A DNA stretch of 64,000 nt from the NCBI RefSeq assembly GCF_000422085.1, contig NC_021741.1, positions 3,038,001 to 3,102,000 of the forward strand, written 5' to 3'. The notes beneath the pieces are model-generated. The model saw only the letters and a list, made by a program, of their open reading frames with translations, did not search any database and was not told where the DNA came from. Made by a program: the position numbers and the translations under genes. Below, piece by piece: positions 54,243-63,318 of the stretch. This stretch comes from Serratia liquefaciens ATCC 27592. GTDB lineage: Bacteria > Pseudomonadota > Gammaproteobacteria > Enterobacterales > Enterobacteriaceae. How positions within the stretch are numbered: position 1 is the first letter of the stretch; each line of letters begins with the position of its first letter.

Positions 54243-56128
54243 TTATCCTTTATCTTCTGTTTGACGTTGCACCCATACCGCACGGCTGCCCATCGAAGGC
54301 AATTCCGCCTCAATCTGCCGTTGCCCCTGAGCCTGCCAACCGGCAGGCAGATCAAAACGTGCCGACATTTGACGGTAATAAGGGTTGGCTATCAGTACCA
54401 GGCCGCGATCGCCGCGGATAAACAGCCGGGCCGGGATGGCGGTATTGTTGCCTTGCAACAACCGGCTTTCACCGGAAAGCAGGTAAGGCTCAAAGCTGAC
54501 AATCTGCTGTGCTACGCCGGAGACGCCGCGCCAGATAGCGTCAAACTCCTGCTGACTGAAGCCGCCACGCTGGCGCTTGTAGAACAAGTCGGTATAGGAA
54601 TAAAACAGGATGCCTCTGGCCCCGCCGATCAGCCCTAGCCAGGCCTGATTGCGGATCTCCGCCTCGGTAGGCTGACGCGGTTTGCGGCCGGGGCGTAAGC
54701 GGCATGATCCATAATTTGCATCACCAACCAGGCTCCTTTTGCCTGGCGCGCCACCTGGCTGGTAATACGGCTGTACTCCAGCGTTCGCGTCAGATCGGCG
54801 TCTCTGCCGACCGGATAAGGGTCGCTGGCCAATACGTCCGAACTGTTGAAATAGGCATTGAGCGTCCCGGTCTTGTCCAACACCTGGAACGTCAGGTGAT
54901 CCGGATCCAACTTCTTGACCTGCAGGTGTTTTTGCTCAATTTGCGGCACATATTCCGGGCCCAGTTCGTCGTTGATGTACCAGGCGAGCAGGTTTGGTTG
55001 ATGCTTGAACTTCTCCACATAGCTGGCCGTCAGCTGCGGATAGCTCATTTTGGTTTCCGGCGCAAAGCGGGTGCCGGCGTACATATCCTTGAGCGAAAAA
55101 ATCACCTGCAAACCATATTGCTGGGTTTTGCGGAAATAGTTATAGGGGTCGCGGCCGGTGCCGTAGTTGTAATTGAGCAAGGTATTGAAACCGGCATCGC
55201 GGATGCGCGCCAGGTGTTCGTCCGTCGCCATCTCGCCGTACATGTAGATGCCGAGCGGGAAGAAGCGCTTACCTTGCTTCAAAACGTAACCCTGAGCATC
55301 CAGCGCTACCTTGGGCTGCGGGCGACCGACGCTGATCGGCATTTCGCTGCGCTGACTGCGTTGCGTGGCCACGTCCGTCACCTGCTGCTGCAGGCGGTAC
55401 TCGCCGGCAGCCAAATCGGCCGGCAGCGGAAACTCCACCTGCTGTTTTTCGCTGATGGCATAACGGCGGCTGTCATGTTTGACGGTGGTATTCTTGTCGT
55501 CGACCAGGGTACTGTCCACCTGCACCTGCTGCGGATCCACCACTTCAATCAGGCTGGAGGCCGCCTCCTTGCCGCTGCGCATCTGGTACAACTCCGGCGC
55601 AACGGGTTGCAGGCAGGCGTAAACATCGTCAAACCAGGCACTGCCGGTGGTGCCCTGACGCAGATAAACGCCCAGCACCACTTTCACCGCCCGTGGTGGC
55701 ACCCGAAAATCGCCGGTCACCGGCTGCCAGCCGCTGGTGCCCAGCAGCCCCTGCGGATAGCTGCCCGCCAAAAAACGCCCTTGGTCGTCATAGCTTTCGA
55801 CAAACACGCCGGCGCCCTGATTTTCGCCCTTGCCCCTGAGATTTTCACCGCGAACCCAGGCACCAAAAGCCAGCTGTTGACCCGGTTTGACCGACAGGGT
55901 TTGCAGCATATTGTGGTAGTTGGCCGGGTTGTGATTTTGATAAAACAGGCTGCTCTGACCGCCGTGGCCACCCGCGACCACCTGCGCCGAGGCCAGCGAC
56001 CACCCGGCACCACCCTGCTCGAAGCCGGGATCCTTGAGCAGGTTGCTGTCGCAGCCGGCCGCATTGGCCAGCCCCGCCCAGCCGGCGCTCGCCAGCAGGC
56101 AGGCCGAGGTTAGTTTGCTGAAATTCAT
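54243..56128 (-). pseudogene. Frameshifted glycoside-hydrolase-like secreted protein of the exopolysaccharide locus
   Basis: Reads MNFSKLTSACLLASAGWAGL (signal peptide, cleavage after NAA) from 56128, then a carbohydrate-binding-like beta domain (NLLKDPGFEQGGAGWSLASA ... GSAWFDDVYACLQP, residues about 25-180), a linker domain, and a TIM-barrel-like catalytic part (FFPLGIYMYGEMATDEHLAR; LLAWYINDELGPEY with a plausible acid Glu). After MQIMDHAAYAP the frame breaks and soon stops. The next frame continues sensibly (QPTEAEIRNQAWLGLIGGAR, then GILFYSYTDLFYKRQ) to a stop at 54243. One base missing in the G4 run at 54690-54693 explains this. It is a recent mutation, phase variation, or a sequencing error. 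The start overlaps the previous stop by four bases. Confidence 0.75.
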
Positions 56129-56868
56129 TGTCTTTTCATCACCGCGCTGTACAGATAGGAGAAGAACAGATAACAGGACTTCTGATAGGAAAGCCCCAGA
56201 TGGCGGCGATATATCTGCCACTGCCAGTCGGCCGCGCGGAATTTATTGCCGGACAGCGACTGCGCCGACAGGCGATAAAAGGCCAGGGGTTCGGGGATGC
56301 AATAAGCCATGTGGTTCCGCGCCTTCTCCAGCACCGACAGCCACATCACGTAATCCTCGTGGCCCACTTTGCTCTGGTACACCTTGCCGACCTGTCGCTG
56401 GTTGTACATGCCGGTCAGATTGCCAATCCAGTTGCTTTTCAACATGTCTTTATAGGCGATGATTTCGCCGGCGCCGCGGTAGTTTTTCACCCGCGTCGGG
56501 TCATCTTCAAAGGTGTAATAATGGGAGCACACCACGTCGTAGCGGTTGGTCTTGAGAATACCGACCTGACGCGCCAGCTTGTTCGGGTGCCAAACGTCAT
56601 CACTGTCGCAAAACGCAATATAATCGCCGCGTGCGGCTTCAATCGCGATGTTGCGGGTTTCGGCTACGCCCTGATTGGTGTTGTTGCGGATGTAAGTCAG
56701 ACGATCGTGGATGAACGGTTTCACCACCTCGGCGGTATGATCCGTGGAAGCATCGTCGATCACATACAGGTGATAATCCTGGTAAGTCTGGTTCAACACC
56801 CCGAGGATCGACTCTTTGATAAAGCCCGCGGCGTTGTAAGCCGGCATGATAACTGAAACTTTTTCCAT
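56125..56868 (-). CDS. Family 2 glycosyltransferase
   Basis: 247 aa. SVIMPAYNAAGFIKESILGV, YVIDDASTDHT and YIAFCDSDDVWHPNKLARQV give the GT2 core with the DSDD metal site; VGHEDYVMWLSVLEKA holds the ED motif. Resembles WcaA/AmsB/AmsE-like enzymes of colanic acid and amylovoran clusters. One base from the upstream GT4 gene and overlapping the next start. Confidence 0.87.
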   Translation of the reverse strand: MEKVSVIMPAYNAAGFIKESILGVLNQTYQDYHLYVIDDASTDHTAEVVKPFIHDRLTYIRNNTNQGVAETRNIAIEAARGDYIAFCDSDDVWHPNKLARQVGILKTNRYDVVCSHYYTFEDDPTRVKNYRGAGEIIAYKDMLKSNWIGNLTGMYNQRQVGKVYQSKVGHEDYVMWLSVLEKARNHMAYCIPEPLAFYRLSAQSLSGNKFRAADWQWQIYRRHLGLSYQKSCYLFFSYLYSAVMKRQ

Positions 56869-56869
56869 C

Positions 56870-57931
56870 TTAACCTCCAGCGATAAGCTGTTGCCATTGG
56901 GGATAAATACGCTCGGGAATGTACTGCTGCGCCCGCGCCAACGAGTGCAGAGAGAAGCGCTGACGCAACTCGCCGTCGCCTATCAGCGCCAGCGTTCGTT
57001 GGCTGAAGGCCTCGATATCGTCCTCCGCCACCAGATAACCGTTTTTACCGTTATCGATCAGCTCAGCCGGTCCGGTCAGACAGTCATACGCCACCAGGGG
57101 CAGACCAAAACTCATCGCTTCAATCAGCACCATCGGCAAGCCTTCGTAACGCGAGGTCATCAATAGCATCGCGGCCTGACGGTAGTGACTGGCGATGTCC
57201 GCCGTCGCCGGCAACAGTTTCACCTGATCACCCAGACCGGCGGCGTCAATCTGTTGTTGCAACGTTTCGCGGTCCGGACCGTCGCCAACGATATGCAATT
57301 GCCAGCCTGGCGCTTGTGGCGCTATCCGTTGCCAGGCGGCGATCAAGCGGTCAAACCCTTTCTGCCGGCATAACCGCCCCACCGCCAACGCCACCGGCTG
57401 TTGCTGAGCCGGTTGTGGCGGTTGCACCGGGAAGGGCGAAACGTTTTCGATCACCCGACATTTGCGGTCAGGCACCCAACGGCTGATGGTCGCCAAATCT
57501 TTCTTCGTCAGCAGAACCGTACGGTCACCGAGTCGGTACACCAGTACCTTCAACCACTTCATCGGCCAGGGGTACTGATGGAAACTGACGTGCTCACTCA
57601 GCAGCAGCCGGCTGTGCGGGCACAGCAAGCGCAGGTACGGCACAATAATCGACGAGAGTTTGCCCATCGAAACGGTGATAATTGCGTCATAGCGGCCGCG
57701 CCGTAAAAACCATGCCAGTCGCCAGGGCCACAGCAGCGTTCTGCCGCGCATAAAGCGCAAATTCACCGCCGGGTCCAGCGGGTAAAACGCCCGGTCACCG
57801 CTGATCGACACCAGATCCACCTGATGCCCTAAACGCGTCGCCAGCGCATTGGCCAAACTGCTGGCCACCCGCTCGGTACCGCCTTTTTCGGCGATATTCT
57901 CAATCACAATCGCTACTTTTCGTTGCTGCAT
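56870..57931 (-). CDS. Family 4 glycosyltransferase (GT-B)
   Basis: 353 aa. N-terminal VIENIAEKGGTERVASSLAN (glycine loop), C-terminal VGRLCRQKGFDRLIAAW and the GT4 signature SRYEGLPMVLIEAMSFGLPL with the E-x7-E pair. Similar in layout to AmsD of Erwinia amylovoran synthesis. Retaining transferase acting on the lipid-linked oligosaccharide. One-base gaps to both neighbours. Confidence 0.9.
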   Translation of the reverse strand: MQQRKVAIVIENIAEKGGTERVASSLANALATRLGHQVDLVSISGDRAFYPLDPAVNLRFMRGRTLLWPWRLAWFLRRGRYDAIITVSMGKLSSIIVPYLRLLCPHSRLLLSEHVSFHQYPWPMKWLKVLVYRLGDRTVLLTKKDLATISRWVPDRKCRVIENVSPFPVQPPQPAQQQPVALAVGRLCRQKGFDRLIAAWQRIAPQAPGWQLHIVGDGPDRETLQQQIDAAGLGDQVKLLPATADIASHYRQAAMLLMTSRYEGLPMVLIEAMSFGLPLVAYDCLTGPAELIDNGKNGYLVAEDDIEAFSQRTLALIGDGELRQRFSLHSLARAQQYIPERIYPQWQQLIAGG

Positions 57932-57932
57932 G

Positions 57933-58838
57933 TCATCTCCGAAATCCCTCGCGAGCGGTACGCAACAGCCGTCCGCCCAGTGGAAACAGCCCCAGTCTGG
58001 CCAGACAGTCGCCGTACAGTTTTATCGCCCTGAATTTGCTGCTCAGGGCATCACGCTCAGTGCGCGATGAGTAATAGTTAAAGGCCTGCAGATTTTCGCT
58101 GTAGAGCGAGGCCAGCAGGTGTTTGCAGGCAAAACCACTGATATAGCGGCCGCTGGCATTGAGATAAGCGTCAATAAACTGTTCGCTGGCGTCGATATTC
58201 ATCCGGCAGCGGTCCGTATCGGCATCACCGCAGCGGATAAACACGCCGCGTCCCTCGTCAAAGGCCACTTTGGCTCCCAGGTTGGTGGCATTGACCAAAA
58301 ATCCCCAATCCTGGTACTTATAAAGAAACTCCGGAAATAAAAACCGACGGTCATCCCTTTTGCGCAGGCTGATGGTTGAGGTGCGGATATCGCCCATGTC
58401 GATAAATAAAAAATCCGCCCCCGTTGCACCTTCTTTATAATCGAATCGATAGCTGCGTACATTCCTGTCACTTACCGTAACGTAGTTACCAAAAATAATG
58501 TCTATACGGGTGTCCTGATGACGTTTCAGGCGGCGGATAATATAGTTGGTGTTAAACGAATCCTCCGGTTCCAGAAAGAAAACCACTTCCGCTCGCGCTA
58601 ACCGAAAACCGGTATTGCACGACGCCGCGGTATTACGGCGAACTTTATTTTCATGCAACCGCGCCCGACGATTTGCAACCAACAGGCTACGCATATTATC
58701 CAGCTCTTGTTTATCCGACGCATTATCCACCACGATAATTTCATAATCGAATCCGGAGCAGGCATTAGTCATCCTGACTAATGTAGTGGCCAGGCTGGCT
58801 GAGTTATTAAAAACGGGCATGACAATCGATAAGTCCAT
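57933..58838 (-). CDS. Divergent family 2 glycosyltransferase
   Basis: 301 aa. The GT2 start is clear (MDLSIVMPVFNNSASLATTL, YEIIVVDNASDKQEL, AASCNTGFRLARAEVVFFL). The DxD position reads EPEDSF rather than DSDD, so metal binding may be altered. The C-terminal half matches no pattern I know. It could be an active transferase of another subgroup or a weakened one. A 139-base gap to the next upstream gene contains no obvious promoter. Confidence 0.75.
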   Translation of the reverse strand: MDLSIVMPVFNNSASLATTLVRMTNACSGFDYEIIVVDNASDKQELDNMRSLLVANRRARLHENKVRRNTAASCNTGFRLARAEVVFFLEPEDSFNTNYIIRRLKRHQDTRIDIIFGNYVTVSDRNVRSYRFDYKEGATGADFLFIDMGDIRTSTISLRKRDDRRFLFPEFLYKYQDWGFLVNATNLGAKVAFDEGRGVFIRCGDADTDRCRMNIDASEQFIDAYLNASGRYISGFACKHLLASLYSENLQAFNYYSSRTERDALSSKFRAIKLYGDCLARLGLFPLGGRLLRTAREGFRR

Positions 58839-58977
58839 TTATTACCTCAACAATATATTATCATTTGGCAAAACAACGCTAATGCCAACGGAATAGCTTG
58901 TTATCCCAGAATGTCCTTGTCCGGTTACTCCCCCCGTCCTGACGCGGTGAAATACGCGCAGCCCACCGGTTACTCAA

Positions 58978-59826
58978 CTACTCCTGGAAATAACCTCCCC
59001 ACTCCTGTTCAATAATTTCCGGTGTAAATCGTTGCAGGCCGGCTCCGGGAGTAAATGTCAACTCGCCAAAATAGATCCGTTCCTGCACCTGATAAAAATC
59101 GACACGCACATAGGAGAACTGCTCTGCCACCTGGCGTGCCAGCTTCAGCATCTGTTCTAAACGGCAAGGTTTCTCCATCGGAACATCGCTGTTAGGCACC
59201 CCCATGCGGATTTCCGTGCGGTTCCAGTGGGCGTCGAAGAAGTCGCGGCGGTGGTCGATAAAGCGCTGGTAATCAATCTGAATGAAAAAACGCACCTCTC
59301 CATTGCGATTAAAACAGTGGATCTTGATGTCGTTCGGCGTCTTGCCGTCTTCCAGCAACATCTTTTCCACCATGATGCAGGGCGAAATATCCTTATAATG
59401 TCGCTCGCGATAGACTTGATAAAAATTCTGTCGCAACCAACTGTTGGTCAATACCCTTAACTCATTAAAACTGGTCTGGCTTTTATCAAACACCAGCTTA
59501 TTATAACCGCTGCCGTGATTCGCCTTGATAACGAAGGTATTCGGCAATGACTCATACATTTCCTCAGTTAATTTTTTACCCTGTGCATAGAGTTCGATGA
59601 GGTATTCTTTTCCCCACAGCCGTTCAATGTACTCTCTGACCAGATATTTATCGGACAGTTGAGTATACATTGCCAGAGGATAGACTTTTCTGCGCATCAG
59701 TTTCTCGCTATACCCCACCGGTTTAGCAAGATGTGGCACCTTGCGAAAAAATAAGGCGTATTTTAACTGATGATATAATGCATCGGGTATATTACGGTAA
59801 AAACCCTTCACCAGATTATTTAGCAT
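58978..59826 (-). CDS. TupA-like ATP-grasp protein of the exopolysaccharide cluster
   Basis: 282 aa. FVIKANHGSGYNKLVFDKSQ (nucleotide-binding strand with HGSG), PCIMVEKMLLEDGKTPNDIK and IHCFNRNGEVRFFIQIDYQR, and the metal-binding YVRVDFYQVQERIYFGELTF match the ATP-grasp TupA family. TupA-like enzymes in polysaccharide clusters are thought to ligate an amino acid or another carboxylate to a sugar. That would give this polymer a non-sugar substituent; this is inference. Overlaps the flippase gene by 11 bases. Confidence 0.8.
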   Translation of the reverse strand: MLNNLVKGFYRNIPDALYHQLKYALFFRKVPHLAKPVGYSEKLMRRKVYPLAMYTQLSDKYLVREYIERLWGKEYLIELYAQGKKLTEEMYESLPNTFVIKANHGSGYNKLVFDKSQTSFNELRVLTNSWLRQNFYQVYRERHYKDISPCIMVEKMLLEDGKTPNDIKIHCFNRNGEVRFFIQIDYQRFIDHRRDFFDAHWNRTEIRMGVPNSDVPMEKPCRLEQMLKLARQVAEQFSYVRVDFYQVQERIYFGELTFTPGAGLQRFTPEIIEQEWGGYFQE

Positions 59827-61105
59827 AAAGTTCTCGCACCTTCCCTATTAGTTGCGGTAAACAACGGTAGCAGGTGACCTGCAGCCGGGTAATTTGTCCT
59901 TTTTTAAAAAAGCCATTAAGTACAAAAAACGAAATAAATTCGGTAATAAATGTTGATATCGCCGCGCCCAAAATGCCATAACGCGGGATCAACACCAGAT
60001 TCATCAGCACGTTGACCAAAGCGGCCAAAGGCATTTTTATCGCGATAAACCGATAACCGCCAAACAACACGATCGCCCGGTAAGAAACAGTGCCCATCAC
60101 CGAGAACAGTGAAGTCACCGAGCACAGCGCCAGAATGGCGGCGGTTTCACGGTAACTGTCGCCAAACATCAGCTTCACTATCGGGCCCGGGAACAGCGAC
60201 AGCAGTAATATCACTGGCATAGAAAGCAGCAGAACCACCAGATACAGCAGTCGGATCCGCCCTTCCTGCTCGCTTAAGGAACCGGCGTTGGCCACCCCCG
60301 GCATCATCGAGGTAATCAGCGCAATGGGCACGAAGACCCATCCCTGACTCAAAGTGATGGCGGCACTGTACAACCCAACGCTGTGTTCCCCGAGGTAGTT
60401 ACCGATCATGATCTGATCGATACGCGTATAGATGACAATCGATAACCCGGACACGGCCAACGGCAGCCCCACCTTCAGCAGATAGCGGCCATAGCGCCGT
60501 TGATGACGCAGGCTGATGGGCCGCATGCCCCCTTGCTCGCGGCGAAACAGCAGCCAACGTACCCCGTAGGGGATCAGGCTGCTCAGCACATAGGGCACCG
60601 CGAACCACTCCAGCGGCAGCTTGGCATGCACCAGCGCCAACCGCATCACAATCGACAACAGCAGCGCCACATTGTTGATCAGCGTGTTCAGCTTCGATTT
60701 CAACAGGGCGTCGTAATAAATTTTATAAACGTCCTGTACCGAGAAATATGCGCTGACCAGCATTAGCGCCATCATGATCTGGCTGGTGCGATCCTGCGTT
60801 AACAATGCCCAGGCCATCAGCGGCACCGCGATCAGCGCAAAGAGTTGCCGCCGCAGACGCATCGAGGCCAACATCAGCCGAATGCCGCTGTGCCGCTGGC
60901 GGGCTACGCGATTGAACAACACCGCATCGGCCCCCAGTTGCACCAGCGGAACCGCGATGGCAATCACCGACAGCAAATAGTTAATCAGCCCGTACTGCGC
61001 CGGCCCAAGATAGCGCGCGACGTAGACCGAAACGAAAATCCCCGACAGGCTCAGCGATACTCGCTCCAACATTAACCACAGGGAGTTCATCAGCATCGCT
61101 TTCAT
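59816..61105 (-). CDS. wzx: Wzx-type polysaccharide flippase
   Basis: 429 aa with the start at 61105 (MKAMLMNSLWLMLERVSLSL); the frame extends further into the wzc gene. About twelve to fourteen transmembrane helices and the Polysacc_synt features YVARYLGPAQYGLINYLLSV and AALVNVLMNLVLIPRYGILG. It flips lipid-linked repeat units to the periplasmic face. Starts 4 bases after the wzc stop. Confidence 0.88.
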   Translation of the reverse strand: MKAMLMNSLWLMLERVSLSLSGIFVSVYVARYLGPAQYGLINYLLSVIAIAVPLVQLGADAVLFNRVARQRHSGIRLMLASMRLRRQLFALIAVPLMAWALLTQDRTSQIMMALMLVSAYFSVQDVYKIYYDALLKSKLNTLINNVALLLSIVMRLALVHAKLPLEWFAVPYVLSSLIPYGVRWLLFRREQGGMRPISLRHQRRYGRYLLKVGLPLAVSGLSIVIYTRIDQIMIGNYLGEHSVGLYSAAITLSQGWVFVPIALITSMMPGVANAGSLSEQEGRIRLLYLVVLLLSMPVILLLSLFPGPIVKLMFGDSYRETAAILALCSVTSLFSVMGTVSYRAIVLFGGYRFIAIKMPLAALVNVLMNLVLIPRYGILGAAISTFITEFISFFVLNGFFKKGQITRLQVTCYRCLPQLIGKVRELYAK

Positions 61106-61109
61106 AGGG

Positions 61110-63290
61110 TTACTGGACCTTTTCCTGGTGGCTCGGGTAAGCAAAGGCATAGTAACCGGCGTCGGTAGCGGTTTTCTTCACCATGCCGTTGAGGATCACC
61201 CCTTTAATGGTGACACCATTTTGTTCGAACCGGCGGATGCTGGTCTCAATCTGCCTGACGGTGTTGACCTCAAAACGCACCACCATCAGTGCCGTACCGG
61301 CGTGGTGCCCGACAATGGCGGCATCGGTCACCGCCAACACCGGTGGTGTGTCGATCAGCACCAGATCGTAGTTCTGGCCCGCCCAACGCAGAAAATCGGC
61401 AAAGCGCTGGTGCATCAGCAGTTCGGACGGATTAGGTGGCACCTGCCCGCGCGGCACAAAATCCAGGTTGGCGATATCGGTCTTTTTCACCGCCATCTCT
61501 GGCGCAATCAGCCCTGACAGCATGTCTGAAAGGCCTTCCTTGGCGCTGTTGTTCAACCAACGGTGCAAGAAGCCTTTGCGCATATCGGCATCAATCAGCA
61601 ACACCCGCTGCCCTGCCTGAGCGATCACCACCGCCAGGTTGGTGCTGGTGAAACTTTTACCACTGGCAGGGCTGGCACCGGAAACCATCAGAATATTGTT
61701 TTTGGCCTCCATCATGGCGAAATGTAGGCTGGTGCGCAGGCTGCGGATAGCCTCAACGGATAAGTCTTCCGGTTCTTCCTGCGCCAGGATCGGCAGTTTG
61801 CCGCTGCTGTGTTTGGTCAACAGCTGCTGCTGAACTCGATTGCGCTTTTGCTGCCATGGCGACAACGGCACCGTGGCATAGACGCTGATCCCACGTTTTT
61901 CCAGCGTATCGGTATCGCTGATGCCGCGATGAAGCGCAGCACGCAGTACCACCACTGACGCCGACAGCACGCCCCCCATCAACAGAGCGAAGAAAACGAT
62001 CATCGCTTTCTGCGGCTGTACTGGCCGCAGACCGGTTTCGGCCTCATCGATAATGCGGATGTTGCCCACGGTACCGGCCTTGCTGATGCTCAACTCCTGC
62101 TGCTTGTTCATCAGCTGCATATAAACCTGCTGATCCACCTGCACGTCGCGGGTGAGGCGCAAAATTTCCTGTTGGGTTTTCGGCAAGGTTTGTACCTGTT
62201 TACCGAGCCGCGCCTTTTCAGCCTCCAGCGTGGCGCGTTTTTCCAACAGTGCGCGGTAGGCTGGGTGCACCCGGGTATAGAGCTTGGAAATTTCCGCCTC
62301 TTTGAAGGTCAGCTCATTGAGTTGCCCTTCAAGTTGCACCTGGGTGTCCAGCACCGACTTGGCCTCCAGCGACAGGTCTACCGAGTCGTTCTGCTGACGG
62401 AATTGATTAAGCTGGTTCTCGGCGTTATTGAGCGAGGTCTGGGTCCGCGGCAACTGCTCGTGCAAGAAAGCCAGCATGCGCTGGGCCTCTTCAGTTTTGC
62501 GATCCACATTCTGCTGCAGGTAGTTATCGGTGATGCTCTTGAGCACCGCTTCCGCACGCTGCGGATCCTCTCCCGCCAGGCTGAAGGTCATGATGCCGCT
62601 TTCCTTGCCGCCAGGTGCGACATCCAGAATATTGCGCAGATCGTCCACCGCTTTTTGGCGCGGCACGTTAACCACGGTGAAGGTGGTGCCCGGCAGCGCC
62701 TCAAGCTCGCTCACGTTGACCGACCAACCGCCCTGCTGCAGCGTTTGCCCCACAACGCCGCTGAACAAGGTTTTGCCGTCATGACTCAGGCTGTAATGCT
62801 GCGGATCATCGACGGTCAGGGTCAGTTCCTGGCCCTGCATCACCGCCGGCACCTTCATGGAAGAAATACGCAGTACCGGCGTCACTTCGCCACTCAGGCG
62901 AGCGATGCCCTTGCCGAACAGCGGGAAATAGTCCGGGCTGATGCGCACCGTCAGGCCGAGGTCGTCGACGGTTTTGCCAATTACGTAACGTGATTTCGCC
63001 AGCGAGACCTCGTCCTGGGTCGCCGAGTTCTGGCCGACTCCGCCGATCGAACTGTCCAGCGTTTCGCGCAGCAGCGAGTCGCCCGAAAGTTGTTTTTCCA
63101 CCTGCACCAAAGCCGTGGCCTGATAGATTGGCGTTGCCATCAACGCATAGGCACAGCCCAGGATCCCGGCTACGCCGGTCACCAGCAGAATGCGCCAGCG
63201 GTTGTCCCACAGCGGGCCAATCAAGCGCTCCCACTCCAATTTGTCGTCCTGCTCAGCCATCACAATCGGCAATGCATTGTTCTTCATCAT
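61110..63290 (-). CDS. wzc: Polysaccharide co-polymerase / tyrosine autokinase
   Basis: 726 aa from the ATG at 63290 (GGAAG upstream). Wzz-like periplasmic domain between two transmembrane helices (RILLVTGVAGILGCAYALMA and KAMIVFFALLMGGVLSASVV), with coiled coil at about 270-400. Then the BY-kinase: Walker A SGASPASGKSFTSTN, Walker A' LLIDADMR, Walker B LVLIDTPPVLAV. The C-terminal tyrosine cluster is short (GYYAFAYPSHQEKVQ, three Tyr), against the longer cluster of E. coli Wzc. Controls chain length and export with Wza by cycles of phosphorylation. Starts 28 bases after wza, with no wzb between. Confidence 0.94.
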   Translation of the reverse strand: MMKNNALPIVMAEQDDKLEWERLIGPLWDNRWRILLVTGVAGILGCAYALMATPIYQATALVQVEKQLSGDSLLRETLDSSIGGVGQNSATQDEVSLAKSRYVIGKTVDDLGLTVRISPDYFPLFGKGIARLSGEVTPVLRISSMKVPAVMQGQELTLTVDDPQHYSLSHDGKTLFSGVVGQTLQQGGWSVNVSELEALPGTTFTVVNVPRQKAVDDLRNILDVAPGGKESGIMTFSLAGEDPQRAEAVLKSITDNYLQQNVDRKTEEAQRMLAFLHEQLPRTQTSLNNAENQLNQFRQQNDSVDLSLEAKSVLDTQVQLEGQLNELTFKEAEISKLYTRVHPAYRALLEKRATLEAEKARLGKQVQTLPKTQQEILRLTRDVQVDQQVYMQLMNKQQELSISKAGTVGNIRIIDEAETGLRPVQPQKAMIVFFALLMGGVLSASVVVLRAALHRGISDTDTLEKRGISVYATVPLSPWQQKRNRVQQQLLTKHSSGKLPILAQEEPEDLSVEAIRSLRTSLHFAMMEAKNNILMVSGASPASGKSFTSTNLAVVIAQAGQRVLLIDADMRKGFLHRWLNNSAKEGLSDMLSGLIAPEMAVKKTDIANLDFVPRGQVPPNPSELLMHQRFADFLRWAGQNYDLVLIDTPPVLAVTDAAIVGHHAGTALMVVRFEVNTVRQIETSIRRFEQNGVTIKGVILNGMVKKTATDAGYYAFAYPSHQEKVQ

Positions 63291-63318
63291 CGGTCTTCCT
63301 TTAGTCACCGTTACGGGA

